This document shows positions 31,301 to 36,955 of a DNA stretch of 36,955 bases, in pieces; the first letter of the stretch is position 1; the number at the start of each line of letters is the position of its first letter. A program made the translations under genes and the position numbers. The notes under the pieces were generated by a model, which saw only the letters and a program-made list of their open reading frames with translations, searched no databases and was not told the origin of the DNA. The stretch covers positions 1-36,955 of the forward strand of contig LRSR01010396.1 of assembly GCA_001579985.1 (NCBI GenBank), in the 5' to 3' direction. This DNA comes from Hypsibius dujardini. Lineage: Eukaryota > Tardigrada > Eutardigrada > Parachela > Hypsibiidae.

Positions 31301-33445
31301 CATGTCGCTGTACGAGTTCATCGGGCCGGACTTTGTGGATCACTTCTCCGCGCCGCTTCCGCCGGTCAACTCCTCTTCCCATGTTGGTGTAGCAATGTCC
31401 TCCGCTTCAACGTCCTCCTCCTTGGGGGCCCACAACAGGGCTCCCAGCCGGCTCAGCAGTTCTTCCTCCTCCAGTGACGGTACGAATGGCGGTCCTTCCT
31501 CGGGCAACCACCGAGTCCGTCGGTTGTCCTCGCGCCGGAAACGGGTTGCCGACTTGCAAAACCCACCCATCTACAACGTCAACGGCCACTTGGTGCAGAT
31601 GCAACCGCACCATCATCCTGGTAAGTTTTATCTCACAAACTACACAGAAAGATTCTACTCTTATTCTTAGGTGGTTCAGTTGTGGTCTTGCATTGGTAAT
31701 TTCTGGTATTCCTTACGTTGGTGTAGGTGTGCCGTACCCACCGGGAGTAGCGTTCGGCCACGCCTTCTGTCAGGCCCATGCCCTTGGGCATGCCTGCTCG
31801 GCCAACCACGTGCACATGAACGCTGCGACGGGGAGCATTTCGGCTGTGCCGCATCTCTGCTGCAACGTGGCCATGTGTCCGATGCAGCAGCAGAGAGCCA
31901 CCGGGCATGCTGGAAGTGTCGTCGGCGGTGCGGGATACCCGGGAATGGGTTACGCCTCGAGTGGACAACAGCAGCAGCAGCAGCAGCAGCAACAGATTCA
32001 TCCGAATTCGGTAAGAGAGCTCACTACGAACACGAGCAGAGTTCCGTTTTGGACTGATCGCGGCATTTTGGTCTGACCAACGCATGTTTTTGTTTTCAGT
32101 CCCAGTCAACGAGACACTCACAACAGCAACAGCAGAGTATGAACCAGTCGATGCCGTCATCGCAGCCGCACCGGACGTCTCAGCCGTACCTTCCCTCCGA
32201 CATGCTTCCAGGATCTCATCCCTACCGGACCACTCCCGCCTCGTACAGCCAAATGATTGCCGCTTCCATGCAGCAGCAGCAGGACCAACAGACCAATGCA
32301 CACCGCCTTTCTCACAGTCACAGCACCGGCTCCCTTCCGTCGTCGCAGCAGCAGCACGTCTTGAGTGGCAGCAGCAGTGCTGCGGCTGCTGCTGTTCGAC
32401 AGCAGTACTCTCGTCATCCCGGTCAAGCGTCCTCCGAATCGATGGCCATGTACGGGGCAGCGCTCAGCGAGATGGCCGCCGTGGCGGCAGGCGGTGGCGG
32501 ACCCACCTGGGTCTCCCGCCGGAGGATGACGGAGAACGTCACGCCTGCCACGCATCTTTCCCAGCAGAACGCTGCTGCCGGTGTCCGCATTAATTCCGGT
32601 GTCCCTTTTATGACTTACGATAGTGGATATTTGTGAGTATTTGTGTTGCCGACGTCTCGGAAGCCTGCTGGCGTGCAATTGCCGGTTTTACTAACGAAAC
32701 GCTCTTTTTGTAGCCATCATTTTCAACTGGCTCGTGCCAACCAAAACTCGATGTCTGTCGGTGGACCGGGCTATCCTTACGGGGCCGGGCAGATGGACAT
32801 GTCGGGTCATCCGCATGAGCATGAACAGTACGAGCTCATGCTCAACATTGCCGACCGTTTGAACTGCGAGAGCAAACCGAAGGGACTGACGAAGCAAGGT
32901 AAAACCCGTGTGATGAGCCTTAAAAGGGCAGCTCTTCGTGATGTTCGTGGGCTGATATCCGTGAATGTTCGTGGGCTGATATCCGTGAATGTTTGTGGGT
33001 TGATTTCGGTGTGTTCATTGTGTGCCTTGTGTTTTTTTGCAGAGATTGAGAAAATTCGCCTGCGCCGATTTAGTGGGGAAAAAACGGACCACGGTCAAAC
33101 GGCGTGTGTCATCTGTATCTGCGATTTCGAGCCGAAGCAGAGTCTCAGGCAGCTCCCGTGCACCCACGAATTCCATGCGAAATGTGTGGACAAGTGGTTG
33201 AAGGTGAGATTTTGTTACGCTTAGTCGGATTTCATCTCCGATATGCTTCTACGTATAGAATTAAGAAATGCTCTTGGAAAGATCGGAGCAGACGGCGTCG
33301 ATAGAGAAACGTTAAAATCTTGGAATTGTCCATGAAAGTTCCATTTACATTGTCTGATTCGGGTTGGATTTTGCAGAGCAATCGGTCCTGCCCAATCTGT
33401 CGCGGAGATGCCTCCGTCTACATGAAAAAGTCCAAGCTGCACTAG
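19878..33445 (+). CDS. RNF38/RNF44-like RING-H2 E3 ubiquitin ligase, 8 coding exons, 808 aa
   Basis: Exons are 19878-20469, 25145-25359, 31233-31620, 31727-32010, 32100-32632, 32714-32898, 33043-33203 and 33377-33445. All are GT-AG and join to 808 codons plus TAG. The C-terminus identifies the family: YELMLNIADRLNCESKPKGL (human YEALLNLAERLGEAKPRGL), then a complete RING-H2 with C754, C757, C772, H774, H777, C780, C791 and C794, including HEFHAKCVDKWLK, which is identical to RNF38. RNF38 and RNF44 are ubiquitin ligases, and RNF38 is nuclear. The rest is low complexity: Ser, His, Asn and Gln runs in exons 1, 2, 4 and 5, and a basic patch RRKRRR at the start of exon 3. The ATG at 19878 is used because the frame upstream (to 19710) contains no other ATG. 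Introns 1 and 2 (4.7 and 5.9 kb) dwarf all others in the window. A possible extra exon at 30556-30663 is listed separately. Confidence 0.93.
21476..21513. repeat. Short TCTG array
   Basis: About eight TCTG units with one TATC variant lie in intron 1 of the RNF38/44-like gene. Confidence 0.9.
22310..22505. repeat. Long TCTG array with TATC/TCTC interruptions
   Basis: The array begins imperfect, passes through a higher-order CTGTCTATCTCT pattern around 22395-22440, and ends with about 14 perfect TCTG units. Confidence 0.95.
23872..24165. repeat. TCTG array with a long degenerate tail
   Basis: The core of about ten perfect units (23872-23910) is followed by 250 bp of TCTG-derived sequence with substitutions and small indels, consistent with an old array being overwritten. 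Confidence 0.92.
26395..26490. repeat. TCTG array
   Basis: Scattered TCTG and CCTG units are followed by a core of about seven perfect units near 26459-26487. Confidence 0.9.
27516..27745. repeat. CAGA array with CATA interruption
   Basis: CAGA units alternate with CAGC and two blocks of CATA (about 27577-27588 and 27680-27704). It is the only array in the RNF38/44-like introns with CAGA on the sense strand. Confidence 0.95.
28351..28382. repeat. CT dinucleotide run
   Basis: There are about 15 uninterrupted CT units in intron 2 of the RNF38/44-like gene. Confidence 0.95.
29368..29556. repeat. Degenerate TCTG-rich stretch
   Basis: TCTG, CCTG and ACTG units are mixed with unrelated sequence, with a small intact block of TCTG near 29530-29545. 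It ends about 35 bp before a splice-acceptor-like TTTTTTCCAG. Confidence 0.8.
30556..30663 (+). CDS. Candidate cassette or alternative first exon of the RNF38/44-like gene (36 codons)
   Basis: An acceptor-like CATACAG precedes an open 108-bp stretch starting MAYLNGGMVYEIASPV, containing YLWDYYYQPEEQ, and ending at a donor GTGAGG. It is phase 0 at both ends, as is the junction between exons 2 and 3 of the gene that surrounds it, so insertion would keep the frame and give 844 residues. Its first codon is ATG, so it could also start an alternative transcript. The polypyrimidine tract is weak. No family match is known to me for these 36 residues. Confidence 0.45.
32943..33013. repeat. Three tandem copies of a 24-bp unit in an RNF38/44-like intron
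   Basis: GTTCGTGGGCTGATATCCGT plus GAAT is repeated at 32943, 32967 and, diverged, at 32991. It fills most of the small intron between exons 6 and 7 and creates the open frame that runs through that intron. Confidence 0.88.
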
Positions 33446-33498
33446 ACTGGGAGCTCTGGATCTTCCCGGTTACCATCCCTTCTCCCAGTCCTCTGTTA

Positions 33499-33590
33499 CC
33501 CTCGACCATCCTCGACCTCGACCTCGCCACCCTCGACCTCGCCACCCTCGACCACGCCACCCTCGACCTCGCCACCCTCGACCACGCCAC
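33499..33590. repeat. 15-bp minisatellite in the RNF38/44-like 3' UTR
   Basis: Units of the type CTCGACCTCGCCACC and CTCGACCACGCCACC are repeated about five times, with shorter variants at the left. It starts 54 bp after the stop codon. Confidence 0.85.
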
Positions 33591-33995
33591 ATAAACGCAA
33601 GACCTTGCAGTGTGGAGTACAGCTGATCCAAAGAGTTTGGAGTATTTTTCTGCACCCGGCCTCGCTGAAGTGAATTGTTGCTGTTTTACTTGACCATCCG
33701 ATGTGTGTATTTTTGTAAATCTCGGAACGTGCGCAATACCTGGTTCTATCCCGTCGGGTTGTGTGACGGTCGATTTTACGGTACACCACCGCTGGTGTTT
33801 TTTGTAACGAAAGACGGTAGTTTCCCTTAACGCCTGAGCGGTGGCGTGTTTTTTTATAATGGCCAGATTGCCATCAGTTCTTTTTTTTGGGGAGGAGATT
33901 TAAGCTGTTTCGCACGCCTCAATGTTTTTGGATCTTGTTCTCTGTTTACTGACCTTTTTTTGTTTCGCGCGCGCCCGTTTGTGCGAGCAAATAAT

Positions 33996-34001
33996 TTTAT
34001 T
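33996..34001 (-). terminator. Likely polyadenylation signal (AATAAA, minus strand) of the orphan secreted gene
   Basis: TTTATT on the plus strand gives AATAAA on the minus strand, about 105 bp beyond the stop of the minus-strand gene. It lies to the left of the plus-strand signal, so the two 3' untranslated regions would overlap. Confidence 0.5.
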
Positions 34002-34038
34002 AACAGCTGTTATTGTTTGATTCGGTAGCAATAATAAT

Positions 34039-34044
34039 AATAAA
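34039..34044 (+). terminator. Likely polyadenylation signal (AATAAA) of the RNF38/44-like gene
   Basis: AATAAA closes an AATAATAATAATAAAA run about 600 bp after the stop codon and is the clearest plus-strand signal before the next gene. Confidence 0.55.
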
Positions 34045-34105
34045 ACGAACTGATTTTGAAGGGAAACACATTCAATAAGAATGCCGTAGCTTGGAGGAGG
34101 GAACA

Positions 34106-35113
34106 TCAAGCGTATAAGGCCGATAAAAGGGAGAGCGGCAAAGCGAACATGATCGGGAAGCTGGATGACGACCCAGCACTGCTCTTCAGAGGAGAAGCGG
34201 TAATGTTCCTGATTTCCGGTAAAGAGGACGTCAACGCAGCGGAGGATGAGGCGTTACTGGAGCTGAAACTGCCGATAAGGGAAGAATTTCCTGCAGCCGT
34301 GGAATTTGCGCCGTTCATGTGTGCGCTTGTGCCGTCTTCGGCACCTGTTTCGTTTCCGCTGGGTTTCTTGTTCGTATCCTTTTTGTCCTTCTTTTCACTC
34401 CTCAGAGAAAACGCGGTATTATTGCTGGGTTCTGGTAAGAAGGACATCAACGCAGCTGAGAATGAGGCATTGCTGGAACTGAAACTCCCGATAAAGGAAG
34501 AATTTCCTGCAGCCGTGAAATTCATACCATCCATTTGTGCATTTGCGCCGTGTGCGACATCCATTTGTGGTTTGGTACCGTGTGCGGCATCCATTTGTGG
34601 TTTGGTACCGTGTGCGGCATCCATTTGTGGGTTGGTACCGTGTGCGGCATCCATTTGTGGGTTGGTGCCGTGTGCGGCATCTGCTAGTGTCCTTGTGTTT
34701 CCTCTTGGCTTCTTATCCGTGTCCTTCGTAACTGTATTTTTGGCGGCCTCACCAAAAGAGCTCGACTCACTGACGTCCCCACGGCTGTACGACAGCCTGA
34801 CATGCAGATCATAGGTCAGTTTGTCGGAACCGTTGATCGGTGGTGGAGCGCCACCGATCAGTTTGACAAGCGTCGGCAGTAGGAGGTCCGTCATGTTGAC
34901 CTCGGATCCTGATACGGTCTGGATGACTAACGGAAGCGTCCGGTTCGCCGTCGTGGTTTGAAACGAATGGCTGATATGGGTGGTGGTCGTTTCCTTTGCC
35001 CGATATGGGTAGCGGTCGAGCCCCGAATCTCCGGTCTTGGTTGCTGCTTGGACGTGCTGGCTGCAGGCGAGTACGGCAATGACGGTGGTGAAGACGAAGA
35101 ACTTTTTCATCAT
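34106..35113 (-). CDS. Secreted, probably GPI-anchored repeat protein, 335 aa, family not recognised
   Basis: A single exon from ATG ATG (35113-35108) to the stop at 34106. A signal peptide covers about residues 1-23 (MMKKFFVFTTVIAVLACSQH). A Thr/Ser-rich region with NxT/S sites follows, then five tandem copies of a 10-residue unit of the type DAAHGTNPQM, then two diverged copies of a longer module containing TAAGNSSFIGSFSSSNASF or TAAGNSSLIGSFSSSNASS. The protein ends with small residues (SSAGSSSS) and a hydrophobic tail FPIMFALPLSLLSALYA with no charged residue after it, the layout of a GPI-attachment signal. There are many potential N-glycosylation sites, and the only cysteine is in the signal peptide. 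A cell-surface mucin-like role is inferred from composition only. The frame is open a further 31 codons upstream, but those residues precede a better signal peptide start. A splice acceptor-like CCTGCAG near 35160 suggests a leader exon. Confidence 0.8.
   Translation of the reverse strand: MMKKFFVFTTVIAVLACSQHVQAATKTGDSGLDRYPYRAKETTTTHISHSFQTTTANRTLPLVIQTVSGSEVNMTDLLLPTLVKLIGGAPPPINGSDKLTYDLHVRLSYSRGDVSESSSFGEAAKNTVTKDTDKKPRGNTRTLADAAHGTNPQMDAAHGTNPQMDAAHGTKPQMDAAHGTKPQMDVAHGANAQMDGMNFTAAGNSSFIGSFSSSNASFSAALMSFLPEPSNNTAFSLRSEKKDKKDTNKKPSGNETGAEDGTSAHMNGANSTAAGNSSLIGSFSSSNASSSAALTSSLPEIRNITASPLKSSAGSSSSFPIMFALPLSLLSALYA
34540..34690. repeat. In-frame 30-bp tandem repeat (five units) inside the orphan secreted gene
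   Basis: The unit GTGTGCGGCATCCATTTGTG plus about ten bases is repeated five times with few changes (plus-strand reading). It encodes the decapeptide repeat on the minus strand. The central units are nearly identical, suggesting recent expansion or conversion. Confidence 0.92.
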
Positions 35114-36656
35114 TACAGCCACATAAAACGGGGCAAGAGCACAAATAGAAGTGGACTGCAGGTATTGTAGCAAGAGGGAAATGGGTAAGGCAACCGGATA
35201 TTCCAATTCAGAAGGACATTAAAATGGTAACACTAAAGTAATTCATGAGCCGGGTCTGCAGACAGACCGTCGCTGTCAGCATCGAGCGAAGGATGCCTTC
35301 GACCCATGGAACACTTCCGCGGCAACTCATGACGCGAATAACTGCTGATGCAGGACTGCAGGTACTCCAAACAGGCAAAAGTGCGCATGAGGTTTTCGAG
35401 ACGCAACGTGGTCGACGTGGTCAAGATGCTTGGTCATGCGGTATGTGCTGGTAAAGCGCCCTCTTCAATTTTTACCCTCACAGTCCACACGGTCTGCCAG
35501 TGTCCCGAAGGGAATTCTCAACGAACTGCCTGTCCTATAGAACAGGTAGGGCAATGCTTAAATTCCGCTAAATAGCTCCACCGCCGTTGTACTTGAACTC
35601 AGGAAATTGTTACTCCTTTATTCGTAGACGTAATATCCGTTTATCTCCCATGCACTACATAGACTGCGTAGGATCCATCGACTTGTCAGCTTCCTCCTGG
35701 CTTGTTTCAGATGCAGCAAACATTTTCCACAAAAGCAGGTCAATGAAAAAGTTGAGAACCATCTGTGGCCACATAGGAATTGAATTAGTCTGGGCTACCG
35801 GCAACACAAAGCGGTTTGTTACTACTTACTACTTACTAGTACCTCAAATCACTGCACACCGTCTTATGCATCGTTAGTACTTTTTGTCGTCGTCACATTT
35901 GTAGCGGATTTTTTGGGCAATACTCGTAGTGTAAGACATAATTCGCGGGTCCGCTTTAACCTTCCTAGGAGTATCTCAAAGTCAATTCTCAACGAACCTG
36001 CCCGGGTGTCATTCCATCCAGATGATTTGGCTCCACACACAGCCGGCCACGGTCTGTGGGCGTAGCTCCTACCGCGTCTCCAATAAATACGGCGCAGTAT
36101 CCGTTATCTAGCTGTTCCGTCAGTTCGCTACTGATACAGTCATATACACGTGACAAAAACCTTGCGCAAACCGAGTTAAACCATTACACTCGTTCCTTGT
36201 GTTGCCTGCGTACCCAGCCGCGAGTTAAAGTGCTTCATTCGATCAGCGCAAGGTTTTTGCCACGTGTTTACCTGTATCGTGGATCGTTGGTACCGTTGCA
36301 GCAAGTAAAAATACTGAATGCAAAAAACAACAACAATATTAATCGTTGAGGTCGTTCGTCGTTTGTGTCGGACTGTGAGTGAGTGTCAGTAAAAGTGTGA
36401 TTGGCCTCCGTGATAATTTTTTTTTCGCCCATCCACGGGTCAGCCAGAGCCAGCTCGAGGCAGTGAGCGTATCAGTCAGTCTACGGCACAACAATCGTGC
36501 CACGCTGCTGTTCTCGTGGAGAATATTTCGTGAAGCGGTCGACGGACAGACGCGCTTCCTCGGAACAGTTTTTCCCCTTCACACCGCTCTGGCGTGACCC
36601 GGACCGGAGACAAAAATTTCTTCGGACTGCCAAACTGCTGCTGCACTGGAAGATCA
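35114..36656. other. Intergenic region with TIR element B copy 2 and the leader of the right-edge gene
   Basis: It contains the TIR element at 36143-36270 and, from about 36350, the probable 5' untranslated leader of the gene starting at 36657. A minus-strand open stretch at 35233-35424 (63 codons, no ATG at its left boundary) includes CLEYLQSC and RKCSMGRR. It may be an exon of an unrecognised gene or chance. Nothing else is seen. Confidence 0.55.
36143..36270. mobile_element. Short TIR element (family B, copy 2), MITE-like, about 128 bp
   Basis: TATACACGTGACAAAAACCT on the left is complementary to AGGTTTTTGCCACGTGTTTA on the right. The interior matches the copy at 2461-2591 in the same orientation, including AAGTGCTTCATTCGATCAGC (TAGTGCTTGATTCGGTCAGC there). 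It lies about 390 bp upstream of the start codon of the right-edge gene. Confidence 0.75.
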
Positions 36657-36908
36657 ATGTGGAAGAAATCGGAGAAGATGGTCCAATGGCAGCCGAAAAT
36701 AATCGTCCCCGCGGTGTTGGGCCTGATCTTCGTCATGGGCTTCCTCTTTGGCAACATCAGCAAGTCCTGTCCGGAATTCACACGCCTCGTACCGGAGCAG
36801 GAAGTGGTTCAGGGAAAACCGCTCGTGTCGAGTGGCGGGAAGGAAAGCGTGCCCAAGGTGGCGAACGTCCCCAACGAGGACGGGGTGATTTATGTCGATC
36901 TCTCTGAG
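36657..36908 (+). CDS. First coding exon of a type II membrane protein (continues past window)
   Basis: 84 codons from ATG (36657) to GAG, followed by a strong donor GTGAGT at 36909. The frame also stays open to the window end, so the donor is inferred from its consensus. The sequence begins with a short basic cytosolic stretch (MWKKSEKMVQWQPK), then one transmembrane helix (IIVPAVLGLIFVMGFLFGNI, about residues 15-34), then a lumenal stem with one N-glycosylation site (NIS) and a single Cys. This layout is typical of Golgi glycosyltransferases and related type II enzymes, but no catalytic domain is inside the window and I cannot name the family. A second in-frame ATG at codon 8 is an alternative start. 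Confidence 0.72.
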
Positions 36909-36955
36909 GTGAGTGAATCAATCAATCTACTGGAGAAATTGTTAAGTATTTGTCG

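Noticed and set aside
31474-32593. Alternative frames of 128-222 codons on both strands across the RNF38/44-like exons
   Set aside because: They are shadows of the GC-rich, Gln/Ser-rich coding exons and cross the real splice sites.
34056-34814. A 252-codon plus-strand frame opposite the orphan secreted gene
   Set aside because: The minus frame has a signal peptide, N-glycosylation sites and a GPI-type tail. The plus frame is its antisense and lacks such organisation.
1-36955. tRNA, rRNA, CRISPR or prokaryotic regulatory elements
   Set aside because: No cloverleaf with A/B boxes, rRNA-like sequence or spaced direct-repeat array was found. The gene structures are eukaryotic.

Overview
This window is nuclear DNA from an animal. 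Genes are split by GT-AG introns, stop usage is standard, and four proteins have clear metazoan families: NEMP1/TMEM194, ARL6IP1, a Slo1-type BK channel subunit and an RNF38/RNF44-type RING-H2 protein. There are no operons or bacterial signals. Small introns, moderate GC and many TCTG/CAGA tetranucleotide arrays suit a compact invertebrate genome. An ecdysozoan, possibly a tardigrade, is my guess and is not demonstrated.

Layout. 1-2261 (+): broken, intron-containing copy of the DExD-box RNA helicase UAP56/DDX39. 2998-5044 (+): intact three-exon NEMP1-like inner nuclear membrane protein. 6734-8251 (-): ARL6IP1-like ER-shaping protein in two coding exons, lying between two inverted copies of a ~350-bp TIR element. 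9727-16126 (-): a 23-exon Slo1/BK-type gene whose exons join into one uninterrupted frame of 1223 residues. 16127-19877: noncoding interval and 5' leader. 19878-33445 (+): eight coding exons of an RNF38/44-like E3 ligase with two very large introns, plus a possible extra exon. 34106-35113 (-): secreted, repeat-containing, probably GPI-anchored orphan protein. 36657 to the right edge (+): first coding exon of a type II membrane protein.

The main discovery candidate is the Slo1-like gene. It keeps S0-S6, both RCK domains, the acidic residues of both known Slo1 Ca2+ sites and a CXXCH motif. The K+ selectivity filter (TVGYGD in BK channels) is replaced without any gap by LIDLSG, and two of three S4 arginines are lost, including the main gating charge. 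All 23 exons stay in frame with canonical splice sites, so this looks like a maintained protein and not a pseudogene. It could be a Ca2+-sensing, non-conducting or non-K+-selective BK relative. This contrasts with the UAP56 copy at the left edge, which shows what decay looks like in the same sequence.

The genes do not form a pathway. The rest of the window is repeat biology: two families of short TIR elements, a fold-back element with a tandem 68-bp duplication, minisatellites, and about twelve TCTG/CAGA arrays, almost all intronic.
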